A stretch of 21,984 bases of DNA from DASXTB01 sp036505615 (lineage in GTDB: Bacteria > Acidobacteriota > UBA6911 > JACQSX01). Where the stretch lies: the NCBI GenBank assembly GCA_036505615.1, contig DASXTB010000075.1, forward strand, positions 1 through 21,984. The letters are read 5' to 3'. Shown one piece after another: positions 1 to 6,394 of this stretch (positions within the stretch are counted from its first letter, which is position 1; each line of letters starts with the position of its first letter). The notes below the pieces were generated by a model. It was not told the origin of the DNA, did no database searches, and worked only from the letters and a program-made list of their open reading frames with translations. Position numbers and translations under genes: made by a program.

Positions 1-1
1 T

Positions 2-547
2 CTCTGGCAGGGACCCTTCAAACACAGCATTTGGGAGCCCACGGCAGTAAATCTACTGCGTCTGATCGACTACGTGCATGCCAATCCGCTGCGAGCCGGT
101 TTGGCCACTGAACCGAGCCAGTATCGCTGGTCGGGTTTTTCGCATTATGCCGGGACCCAAAGACGCAAGGCCCTGGTGGTTCCCCTGGTGCTGCGGCGTC
201 GCTGGCCACAGCGGATCAAAAGAGAGCGCTGCTATCTCGAGCACTTCAATTGTCAGTACCGGTCGTCAAAACTGCAATATGACGCGCAGATGGGCCAAGT
301 GGGCGTAGTCGGTTCGGACAAGTTTGTGAAGACAGTTAAAGCCACATTGGCTGGCCCAGAGCGCCTACCAGCATTCCTCAGCCAGGTACTCAAGCTGAAA
401 CGGCTGGGAGTTGTCTGGGGACTAAAGACACTTTTACACCTGCTGTGCCAACCGCTTGTTAACACGTGGCTGCAGGCGCAAAACATGTGCAAAGAATTGG
501 TCGATCGAATTGAACCGCTCGTCCCATTCCGGGAGGCACCTGCTTGA
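2..547 (+). CDS. REP-associated tyrosine transposase-like protein, 3' part only
   Basis: The reading frame is open from the left edge, so the start lies outside the window; about 181 residues are visible. The stretch DYVHANPLRAGL followed by YRWSGFSHY matches the C-terminal half of the Y1 (IS200/TnpA_REP) domain, where a tyrosine just before an N-P-V/L-R-A-G motif lies on the catalytic helix. Here that tyrosine is the Y of DYVHANP. The HUH metal-binding half would lie upstream and cannot be checked. RAYT proteins are known to act on short palindromic REP sequences, usually with a GTAG head. GTAG-headed palindromes occur in this window near 3.5 kb and 13.9 kb, a plausible but unproven link. 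The C-terminal ~90 residues are an extension I do not recognise. It could also be a decayed copy. Confidence 0.75.
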   Translation, partial: LWQGPFKHSIWEPTAVNLLRLIDYVHANPLRAGLATEPSQYRWSGFSHYAGTQRRKALVVPLVLRRRWPQRIKRERCYLEHFNCQYRSSKLQYDAQMGQVGVVGSDKFVKTVKATLAGPERLPAFLSQVLKLKRLGVVWGLKTLLHLLCQPLVNTWLQAQNMCKELVDRIEPLVPFREAPA

Positions 548-1091
548 TGGAAGACCGATTTCCCTGGTTAGGAAAAGTCCTGTCCCGATAGACACCAAAG
601 ATAGAAGTGTGCGTCGGATTTCCTGCACGCTCCGCCCAACTCATCTACTGTCGTCGAAATTCAACCCACCAGCACCAAAGTTGGCTTATCCTCGACTCGC
701 ATCCAACAGGCACCATCACTGCAGCAACAGAGTGATGCTTTCCAAATCGCCATAATCGACCAACTTCGACACTCAGCTCGTCGGCGGCCTTCCCGAGAAA
801 ACAGTACCCAAGCTCTCGCAAGCTCCTACAAAGGCTGCATTCCTCCTTTCTGAAGGTGAGAGGCATTTACAGACACTTCTGAAGGTGAGAGGCATTTACA
901 GACATTCAGAGGCATTTACAGACATTTACTTTCTGAAGGTGAGAGGCATTTACAGACATTTGAAGGTGAGAGGCATTTACAGACATTTCCCATTTACAGT
1001 CTCCCTCCTTAAAGGTGAGAAGCATTTACAGTCTCCTTTCCCCAAACTCTTCTCAAACCCTAGCCAGGGAGAAGCCATCGCGGCCGTTGGT
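548..1091. other. Gene-poor stretch with tandem repeat
   Basis: No convincing gene is visible between the transposase-like gene and the minus-strand lipoprotein. Short open frames on both strands (for example 645-866 minus and 885-1139 plus) resemble no family I know. The second is mostly translated tandem repeat. The part from 548 to 847 shows no clear repeat, promoter or RNA gene. The part from 848 to 1033 is the 29-bp repeat array described separately. Confidence 0.6.
848..1033. repeat. 29-bp tandem repeat array, partly decayed
   Basis: The unit contains GGTGAGAGGCATTTACAGAC. Near-identical copies run 848-876, 877-905, 931-959 and 960-986 (slightly shortened). A truncated copy lies at 906-925, and diverged copies at about 987-1002 and 1009-1033 carry AGTCT in place of AGACA. 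Copy starts are spaced 29, 29, 25, 29 bp. There are no unique spacers, so it is not a CRISPR array, and the unit is not an obvious palindrome. It lies 300 bp downstream of a transposase-like gene. Confidence 0.85.
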
Positions 1092-1610
1092 TCAAGAATA
1101 CTTCTGTATCCAACAGTCGATCTCGTCTTGAAGGTATGAATCCCTAAAAAGCACATACTGTTGGGCATCGACCGAAATACCAATCGAGATCGCCGTCCTA
1201 GGCGGCAAACTGGTTATTTCTCCAATCATTACTACCCCATTTTTTTCCTTCAGATATTCAATCAATTTTGAAATGTCAGAAGCGAAGAACTGGGTCTTGT
1301 ACAATCTGTTATTGAAGAACACCAGCTTCAGTTTCCCACGAACTCCGGAGCTGACATAGTTCTCCAGTTCCACCTCCAGTATGTCGAACCGAGGTCTCGG
1401 GTCGTCCGGACCAAGTGATGAACGTCCGGCTATGTGCCATGTTCCTTCGGGAGGATTCAGGCGAGCCCGAGTCTCATCTGGAGACATAAAACTTTTTAGG
1501 CCGTCAATCAGGGGTGACCTTTCAGACGGAATTGGTTTCCAGCAACAAGAAATTAGGCAGGAAAAAGTGCTGACAACGATCAAGGATGTAAAAAGAAACC
1601 GTTTAATCAT
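1092..1610 (-). CDS. Hypothetical small lipoprotein
   Basis: This encodes 172 residues if started at the ATG ending at 1610. That start gives an N-terminus MIKR, a hydrophobic stretch of about 15 residues and a lipobox-like LISC at residues 19-22, as in a lipoprotein exported by Sec and anchored through Cys22. An ATG six codons upstream (1628) is also possible and has AGG directly before it, but it spoils the signal-peptide n-region. The mature part is soluble, with mixed charge and a middle section FDILEVELENY that looks like beta strands. I do not recognise a family. Its position beside a transposase-like gene and repeats, facing away from tmk, suggests a standalone accessory gene. Confidence 0.6.
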   Translation of the reverse strand: MIKRFLFTSLIVVSTFSCLISCCWKPIPSERSPLIDGLKSFMSPDETRARLNPPEGTWHIAGRSSLGPDDPRPRFDILEVELENYVSSGVRGKLKLVFFNNRLYKTQFFASDISKLIEYLKEKNGVVMIGEITSLPPRTAISIGISVDAQQYVLFRDSYLQDEIDCWIQKYS

Positions 1611-1825
1611 ATCTGTTATCTCAAACATCCTATCTTAAGTCTTTCTTGTTCCACTGTTAGCGCTTCCGGTGCAATTCGGCTCACAGTCTCCTCCAGATTC
1701 CGCGAAATGCGATCCCTACCACATTGTCGAAGAGATCCATCACGCCTTGCTCGGGCTCCCCGCAGCCAACATTGGTGGGCTCCAACTTAAGACAAAAAGC
1801 GGATTTTGCGATACCATCTTTTTCC

Positions 1826-2467
1826 ATGCCGGGCGGAAAGCTCATTACATTTGAGGGGATCGAGGGATCCGGCAAAACATCTCACCTGGGACGCCTGAGT
1901 TGCTATCTGGCCGAGACCGGTGTGCGTCACATCGTTACCCGTGAGCCGGGCGGCACTCAATTTGGGCAGGAAATCCGCGCTGTCTTGCTCAATTCGTCGG
2001 GCGCATCCCGGCACCCTTACAGCGAACTGCTGTTGTATCTTGCCGACCGCGTTCAGGATTTGAACGAGGTTATCCGCCCGGCTCTGGAGTCCGGAAATCA
2101 TGTCTTATGCGACCGCTACCACGATGCCACGCGCGCTTATCAAGGTTTCGCCCGGGGGATTCCGTCAGGTCTGATTGACACGCTGGCAAAGAAACTGCAA
2201 ATTCTCACCCCTGATTTGACTCTGGTATTTGAAGTCGATATTCCGCAGGGATTGGAAAGGGCGCGCCATCGCAATCTGCAAAAAGGGCAGGAGACTCAAG
2301 GCCGCTTCGAAAAGGAGGACCTGGATTTCCACCGCCGCGTCCAGCAAGGATATCGATTCATCGCAGAACTGGAGCCAAAACGATTTCGCTTCGTCAATAC
2401 CAGTGGAGAATTCGACCAGGCTCAAACCCAGGTGCGCGAAATCGTGAGGTCCTTTCTGGAAGGTTGA
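1826..2467 (+). CDS. tmk: Thymidylate kinase (dTMP kinase)
   Basis: This cytoplasmic enzyme phosphorylates dTMP to dTDP with ATP, an essential step of dTTP synthesis. The 213-residue protein has the P-loop GIEGSGKT (11-18), REPGGT (39-44) and the DRY nucleotide-binding motif (96-98), followed by a TRAYQG segment and an Arg-rich LID region near RHRNLQKGQ. Length is typical of bacterial Tmk (about 205-215). The frame is open further upstream to 1724, but that adds 34 residues without family resemblance. The ATG at 1826 puts the P-loop at the usual position, although no clear Shine-Dalgarno precedes it. The stop TGA overlaps the holB ATG by one base, so the two are probably translated together. 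Confidence 0.95.
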   Translation: MPGGKLITFEGIEGSGKTSHLGRLSCYLAETGVRHIVTREPGGTQFGQEIRAVLLNSSGASRHPYSELLLYLADRVQDLNEVIRPALESGNHVLCDRYHDATRAYQGFARGIPSGLIDTLAKKLQILTPDLTLVFEVDIPQGLERARHRNLQKGQETQGRFEKEDLDFHRRVQQGYRFIAELEPKRFRFVNTSGEFDQAQTQVREIVRSFLEG

Positions 2468-3453
2468 TGCCATCCCGTTTCAAAGACTTCCTGGGAAACC
2501 GAAACATTGTTCAGCGCTTCTTGCGCGCTGTCGGAGAAAACCGCCTCGCCAGTGCGGCAATTCTAGCCGGTCCAGAAGGAGTGGGCAAAAAGACGTTCGC
2601 CCTGCTGGCGGCCCAGTACCTGAACTGCTATTCTCCACAGCAGGAGGATTCTTGTGGGACCTGCGTGTCCTGTCTGAAAATTGCCTCGGGCATTCATCCC
2701 GACGTGCGCTTGATCGAGCCGGAGGGACTCCAAATAAAAATAGAACAGACGCGTGAGGTGTCGTCCGATGTGCAGTTTCGTCCCTTCGAAGGCAAACGAA
2801 AAGTTTATGTCTTCGACCAAGCTGAGAAGCTGAACGAGGCGGCCGCCAACTCCCTCCTGAAAACGCTGGAGGAGCCACCAGGCTATGCGTGGATCGTGCT
2901 GGTGACGGCGCACCCAGACGCCCTGCTGGCGACGATTCGCTCGCGTTGCCCGGTCTATCGCTTCGCTCCGGTTCCCGCTGAAGACATAGAACAGCTTCTA
3001 AAGCAGCAAGGTATAGATCCTACCAGGGCGCGCAGCCGGGCGCGACTAAGCCGAGGAAGTGTGGGCGGCGCTCTCTCTCAGGACTGGGAGCAGTTGGAAC
3101 GGGATCGAGAACAAGGCTTGCACCTGCTCAGACAATTGGCAGAGGTCCGCGCTTTTCACGGCGTCCACGACTTCTGGACTAAATTGACTCCCGATGAACA
3201 GAAGCGCGAGAAGGTTCAAGCTCTGCTGAATCTACTGCTCGTTTTGCTTCATGATGTTTTTCTAGTTAAGGAAGGACAGGCTTCCAATAGCGCAAACACG
3301 GATATCATTCCGCGGTTGGAGGAGGTTGTCACCCTGTATTCTTTTGATAGGATCTGCGAGCTGGAAGCACAATTGCGGGCAGCTCTGCGGGAAATTCAGC
3401 GTAATGTTAATGCGCAGATCCTCGTCGAGTCCCTCTATTACGAGCGCCGCTAG
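2467..3453 (+). CDS. holB: DNA polymerase III delta' subunit (clamp loader)
   Basis: Delta' is the rigid stator of the clamp loader that places the beta clamp on DNA. This 328-residue protein carries a Walker A motif GPEGVGKKT (35-43), a zinc module Cys54, Cys63, Cys66, Cys69 with C-x8-C-x2-C-x2-C spacing as in E. coli delta', a Walker B-like region YVFDQAEKLNEAAAN, LEEPP, and the SRC motif in IRSRCP. Unlike E. coli delta', whose P-loop is degenerate, this one looks intact, so it may bind ATP. I start at the ATG at 2467 (overlapping the tmk stop as TGATG). A GGAAGG at 2458-2463 serves as ribosome site, and a TTG one codon earlier would leave it no spacing. The tmk-holB pair is common in bacteria. 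Confidence 0.93.
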   Translation: MPSRFKDFLGNRNIVQRFLRAVGENRLASAAILAGPEGVGKKTFALLAAQYLNCYSPQQEDSCGTCVSCLKIASGIHPDVRLIEPEGLQIKIEQTREVSSDVQFRPFEGKRKVYVFDQAEKLNEAAANSLLKTLEEPPGYAWIVLVTAHPDALLATIRSRCPVYRFAPVPAEDIEQLLKQQGIDPTRARSRARLSRGSVGGALSQDWEQLERDREQGLHLLRQLAEVRAFHGVHDFWTKLTPDEQKREKVQALLNLLLVLLHDVFLVKEGQASNSANTDIIPRLEEVVTLYSFDRICELEAQLRAALREIQRNVNAQILVESLYYERR

Positions 3454-3495
3454 GCGGTGCCCAAACCGGGTTTGGCCGACCGGCCGCGCCGGCCT

Positions 3496-3571
3496 GTAGG
3501 GGCGGTTCGTGAACCGCCCGACGGAGCATGCCGTTTCGTTGTAAGACGGGCGGCTCGCGAGCCGCCCCTAC
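3496..3571. repeat. Inverted pair of GTAG-headed palindromes (REP/BIME-like)
   Basis: Two 24-bp units face each other, 3496-3519 and 3548-3571, separated by 28 bp. Each begins (reading inward) with GTAGGGGCGG and folds into a perfect hairpin: GGCGGTTC/GAACCGCC with loop GT on the left, GGCGGCTC/GAGCCGCC with loop GC on the right. The units differ at three positions. Two of these are on opposite sides of one base pair (T-A versus C-G), so pairing is kept. The layout fits REP pairs (BIMEs) mobilised by RAYT enzymes. It lies between the convergent genes holB and the TPR-like gene, and may also help end transcription. Confidence 0.85.
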
Positions 3572-3651
3572 AGATGGCGACGAATTTGGGACAAGCCCAC
3601 GGGAGGCCTAAGAACCCCGCCGGCCGCCGATCTGATACAGACTTTTGTTGC

Positions 3652-4101
3652 TTACTTCTGGCTCGATTGGCCTAAGAGCCGGCCGTATTCGCTCGCCTTT
3701 TTCTCGGTGGGAAATTTCTCGACGTATTCCTGCATGTACTTGCGCGCGTTATCCTGGTCTTTGTGCTTTTCCAGAGATTGGATCAGCCTCTCGTAAGTGA
3801 GCATCAACTTTTTCTGCGCGGGAGGATAGTCCGGACGGTCGAGCAATGCTTCTTGGTAGCGGGATAAAGCCGCCTTGTAGTTTTCCCGCTTGAAGTAAAA
3901 ATCCCCAATCTTGATCTCCTCGTCGGCCTTAGCTGGATCACGGATGACCGGGGCTTTCGGCTTATCGACTTCATCGCGGATCAAAACGGGTGCCTTTCCC
4001 TGGGGCGGCTCATCGGGGGGAGGAGAGCTGGGCTTCTGCTGACCCCTTAAAAAACCATTAAAAACGAGTAATGCCCCTACAACAATAATAAATCTTTTCA
4101 C
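3652..4101 (-). CDS. Secreted TPR-like protein, function unknown
   Basis: 149 residues starting at GTG (4101), with a GGGTGG-like ribosome site upstream. Residues 1-21 form a signal peptide (MKRFIIVVGALLVFNGFLRG), so the protein should be exported, probably to the periplasm. A proline-rich linker (about 24-57) is followed by a TPR-like helical pair at about 60-95 (GDFYFKRENYKAALSRYQEA) and a second helical segment through 135. This layout resembles BamD/YfiO-like or YbgF-like envelope proteins, but it is much shorter and lacks a lipobox. It converges on holB across the REP pair and diverges from hfq. The exact role cannot be read from sequence. Confidence 0.75.
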   Translation of the reverse strand: MKRFIIVVGALLVFNGFLRGQQKPSSPPPDEPPQGKAPVLIRDEVDKPKAPVIRDPAKADEEIKIGDFYFKRENYKAALSRYQEALLDRPDYPPAQKKLMLTYERLIQSLEKHKDQDNARKYMQEYVEKFPTEKKASEYGRLLGQSSQK

Positions 4102-4288
4102 TTTCAGACCACCCTTGCTTGCGCCTTATTCTAACAGATTTCCCTTGTAAAAACCCTGATGCGGCGCTAAGGTGAAGTGAAAGGGTCAAACAAGGTATCC
4201 CCAGGTAGTGGTCTCGAACCTTAACCGGAACCACCCAAATATTGCCGGCTGCTTTTGTCGGTGTTGACATTCAGAGATAGGGACTTAT

Positions 4289-4293
4289 GGAGG
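4289..4293 (+). promoter_or_regulatory. Ribosome binding site fixing the hfq start
   Basis: GGAGG lies five bases before the ATG at 4299 and inside the region that an earlier in-frame ATG (4287) would translate. The strong site favours 4299 as the real start. Confidence 0.75.
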
Positions 4294-4298
4294 ATCGA

Positions 4299-4616
4299 AT
4301 GGTTAACCGCAAGCTTATTCGCCCCTCGCTTTCCGAGTTAAAGGAGCAGGCGCAGAATAAGTATGCGAACGCCCAGCGCAAACGCGTTCCCCCCGAGCAG
4401 ACACATGCGGAGAACTATTACTACTTGAAACAGATGTCGAGTAAGAACCCCATGGTGGTGAAGCTGATAGATGGCGAGGAAATCCACGGGGTCATCGAGT
4501 GGTACGATAAGCACTGCATTAAGGTCAACAGGAGTTCGGAACCGAATCTGCTGATTCCCAAGCAGAACATCAAGTACATCTATAAGGCAAACGAAGTGAA
4601 GGGCGAAAACGATTAG
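4299..4616 (+). CDS. hfq: Hfq-like Sm-fold RNA chaperone
   Basis: Hfq forms a hexameric ring that binds small RNAs and mRNAs. This 105-residue protein has a basic N-terminal extension of about 40 residues, then an Sm1-like segment (about 41-76) with GEEIHGVIEWYDKHCIKV, matching the G-x-I-x-x-F/Y-D pattern of Hfq, and a second strand pair LLIPKQNIKYIYK (84-96). The canonical Hfq YKHAIS is replaced by IPKQNI, so the His of the KH pair is missing and the proximal-face RNA site may differ. The short acidic tail ends at EGEND-like residues. It diverges from the TPR-like gene, and its 3' end overlaps the Fic-like gene by four bases. The assignment rests on fold motifs only. Confidence 0.72.
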   Translation: MVNRKLIRPSLSELKEQAQNKYANAQRKRVPPEQTHAENYYYLKQMSSKNPMVVKLIDGEEIHGVIEWYDKHCIKVNRSSEPNLLIPKQNIKYIYKANEVKGEND

Positions 4617-5245
4617 CCAGTCAGAATCGCTTGCAAAGCCCTCTTTTCTCCGCGCAACAGATAGTCGATCAACGGTTGCATTTCCAGACGAAACGCACTG
4701 TCCAGATACTCGCGGTATTTCTCGGGTTGGTCGTATTCCCATATGGGATAGACGAAACCACCACGGAATAACCAAAAACATGACAGCGAGCAGGCCAGGG
4801 GTATGTTCTGCTTCGCGAAAGGTCCGATCTCAAGCAAGCGCGCCTGCGACAGCGCCGCTTGTTCGACCGGGTGCAGTTCAGCAAATGCCTGATCACCGGT
4901 CCACTGAAAGAAGCGTTCCAACGCACCAGCGATTTCACCCGCTGACAAGGGCTGATGATTTGGACTCAGCGCCGCCAGCGCTTGGGAGCGCCAGCCTGAA
5001 CCGAGGGGTAGGAAAGCCTGAAGCATTTCGGTGGTGAAGTTAGAGTGCTTTGCTGCGAACCCACGCACCGCCCCAGTCAACGTGCCCGCGGAAGCTCCCT
5101 CGATGGAGTAGGCCCGCGTCAGCCATCGGGCATATTGCGCTTCGTTTTCGACCAGTTTCTTTTGCTGCGTCCTTTGGTTTAGCGCCGCGAACAGCTTTCT
5201 AAGCTCGTCCAGCCCACCAAACTGCAGCGCGGTTTTCAAACTCAT
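4613..5245 (-). CDS. Degenerate Fic-fold protein (likely pseudoenzyme)
   Basis: 210 residues. Residues 125-170 align with the Fic core: LHPVEQAALSQARLLEIGPF corresponds to the helix leading into HPFxxGNGRxxR, and the residues after it (LFRGGFVYPI) match the usual LLLxxGYPP-type segment. The active-site loop reads GPFAKQNIP (141-149): the catalytic His is Gly141, the GNGR anion-binding loop is QNIP, and the later Arg is Cys152. A SIEG at 47-50 resembles the Fic inhibitory-helix motif, and YREYLDSAF resembles the C-terminal helix. AMP transfer is therefore unlikely; a binding or scaffold role is inferred. Its stop overlaps the hfq stop by four bases (4613-4616), tail to tail. The upstream ribosome site is weak. 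Confidence 0.7.
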   Translation of the reverse strand: MSLKTALQFGGLDELRKLFAALNQRTQQKKLVENEAQYARWLTRAYSIEGASAGTLTGAVRGFAAKHSNFTTEMLQAFLPLGSGWRSQALAALSPNHQPLSAGEIAGALERFFQWTGDQAFAELHPVEQAALSQARLLEIGPFAKQNIPLACSLSCFWLFRGGFVYPIWEYDQPEKYREYLDSAFRLEMQPLIDYLLRGEKRALQAILTG

Positions 5246-5413
5246 CCAGGTTACCCGGCAGTCAGAATAGCAGTGAACAGACAGCTAAATCAAAAAACCA
5301 GGTGCCTTTCCGGGGGCTTTACTCACAGAGATTGTCTCAAAAGTCAAACTGCCGGCGCGATTGCCAGAGCGCGCAAAGCGGGCGAGGCAAGGAGGCTGTC
5401 TCAAAACTATGAA

Positions 5414-5526
5414 ACCACGGGGAACACCGGGAACACGGGGACTATGAGGGCTTTAGAAATTGGCAGCAAAATTCCTATTAATAGAGGAATCATAAAATTC
5501 CCCGTGTTCCCAGTGTCCCCCGTGGT
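5414..5526. repeat. Inverted repeat of ACACGGGGA-type words with nested hairpin
   Basis: The left arm 5414-5441 (ACCACGGGGAACACCGGG...) is almost the reverse complement of the right arm 5498-5526, differing at only a few positions over about 28 bp. Inside the 56-bp centre is a second stem ATTCCT/AGGAAT at 5471-5490. Each arm is itself a short iteration of GGGAACAC-like words. It resembles a miniature palindromic element or a dispersed simple-word repeat. No open frame explains it. Confidence 0.8.
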
Positions 5527-5585
5527 TCGTACGGGTGCGAGTGCGAGGAAAACACATTCCCCTTCCGCCTAAAGCTGGTATTCTT

Positions 5586-5615
5586 GCTCCCGGTATCCGG
5601 GAGCCGAACTTTTTA
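5586..5615 (+). terminator. Hairpin plus T run, terminator-like
   Basis: A perfect 8-bp stem GCTCCCGG/CCGGGAGC with loop TAT (5586-5604) is followed by CGAACTTTTTATT. The shape fits an intrinsic terminator on the plus strand, yet no plus-strand gene lies directly upstream. It could instead act as an attenuator or operator in the leader of the membrane-protein gene. Confidence 0.4.
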
Positions 5616-5640
5616 TTGTCCTGCTCCGTACCATGGTAGT

Positions 5641-5645
5641 GGAGG
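5641..5645 (+). promoter_or_regulatory. Ribosome binding site deciding the membrane-protein start
   Basis: GGAGG, extended to GGAGGAG, stands five bases before the ATG at 5651. It lies within the codons an earlier ATG at 5633 would use, so 5651 is preferred. Confidence 0.7.
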
Positions 5646-5650
5646 AGAAA

Positions 5651-6268
5651 ATGCAACCAGTCGTTTTCCGGGTCAGTATCAGCCGCTGGATAACCGACGG
5701 GTGGAACCTGTTTCTAAAAGATATTGCCAGTTTTGCCCTGATTGGCCTTTTCTCCATGGTTTTTCTCACGGTCGTGCCGCTGCCCTTTCTCTGGGGACCG
5801 GTATGGACCGCGATGGCATTCGCCTCGCTTCGGTTTATCGAAAGGGGGCAAATCTCCATCAATGATTACTTCGAGGGCTACAGATTCTTTTTGCCCGCGC
5901 TGTTTGCATCGCTGCTGATTTTTCTTTTCACGCTGATCGGGTTGATCTTTCTGATCATTCCGGGATTGGTGATTCTGGCCATGTACATGTTCACCTATTC
6001 ATACATCAGCCAGAACGAGCAGGACTTCTGGCAGGCAATGCGCTCCAGCAGGCAGGTGGTGAGCCACGATTATTTCGGTTTCACTCTCTTCATGCTGGCC
6101 CTGATTTTCATGAACTTCCTGGGAATGTTGTTCTTTCACGTGGGGCTGGTGTTTACGCTGCCGGTTTCGGCTGCCGCCGTCTCGGTGGCTTTTCGTGAGG
6201 TCCAGGGTCTGCCGATTGCGCCACCGCAAGTCGTTACTGCGCCAACAAAACCCATTATCATCGAATAA
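5651..6268 (+). CDS. Multi-pass membrane protein, function unknown
   Basis: 205 residues. About five or six hydrophobic segments are visible, near 26-46, 47-62, 79-101, 102-120, 143-160 and 162-182, with a tail rich in proline and valine ending PTKPIIIE. A polar loop EQDFWQAMRSSRQVVSHDYFG (about 123-143) between the second and third hydrophobic pairs resembles the W-A-x-x-x-S-x segments of uncharacterised bacterial integral membrane families (DUF975-like or related to glycerophosphodiesterase membrane domains). No catalytic motif is visible. Start 5651 is chosen for its ribosome site. The gene ends convergently with pepA across a GGTC-rich inverted repeat. Confidence 0.75.
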   Translation: MQPVVFRVSISRWITDGWNLFLKDIASFALIGLFSMVFLTVVPLPFLWGPVWTAMAFASLRFIERGQISINDYFEGYRFFLPALFASLLIFLFTLIGLIFLIIPGLVILAMYMFTYSYISQNEQDFWQAMRSSRQVVSHDYFGFTLFMLALIFMNFLGMLFFHVGLVFTLPVSAAAVSVAFREVQGLPIAPPQVVTAPTKPIIIE

Positions 6269-6282
6269 AAACGCTTCGCCGT

Positions 6283-6370
6283 CGCAGGTCCATAGGTCAG
6301 CAGGTCAGCAGGTCATCAAGTTAAAAGGTCGAGCTGTAGACCCGTCGACCTGATGACCTGTGGACCTGCG
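6283..6370. repeat. GGTC-word inverted repeat between convergent genes
   Basis: The left arm 6283-6308 (CGCAGGTCCATAGGTCAGCA...) is nearly the reverse complement of 6344-6370, with about three mismatches over 26 bp. The arms and centre consist of iterated AGGTCA/AGGTC words. Standing between two convergent stop codons, it could fold into a long hairpin and work as a bidirectional transcription barrier. The word iteration suggests a dispersed repeat rather than a dedicated terminator. Confidence 0.8.
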
Positions 6371-6394
6371 GCTTGCTGACTCAAGGAAGAAGAC

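Larger units (their letters stand above)
5246..5650. other. Repeat-rich intergenic region
   Basis: This gap separates the divergent Fic-like and membrane-protein genes. It holds the word TGTCTCAAAA twice (about 5334 and 5398), a large inverted repeat (5414-5526), a short perfect hairpin followed by a T run (5586-5615) and the ribosome site of the next gene. An open frame at 5273-5572 runs across the inverted repeat and resembles no known protein; I do not call it a gene. Confidence 0.6.

Noticed and set aside
848..1033. Possible CRISPR array
   Set aside because: Units follow one another without unique spacers and no cas gene is in the window.
885..1139. Open frame translating repeated KVRGIYRH units
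   Set aside because: It is a reading of the 29-bp tandem repeat plus unrelated flank, with no ribosome site and no family resemblance.
1724..1825. 34-residue N-terminal extension of Tmk
   Set aside because: The residues match nothing in the family and the P-loop would be displaced; ATG 1826 is preferred.
4264..4292. TTGACA at 4264-4269 as the -35 box of an hfq promoter
   Set aside because: At 17 bp spacing the -10 position would fall in the ribosome site and start region (ATGGAG), which is not a -10 box.
5273..5572. 99-residue open frame between the Fic-like and membrane-protein genes
   Set aside because: It crosses the large inverted repeat, is arginine- and glycine-rich in a way typical of noncoding frames, and has no ribosome site.
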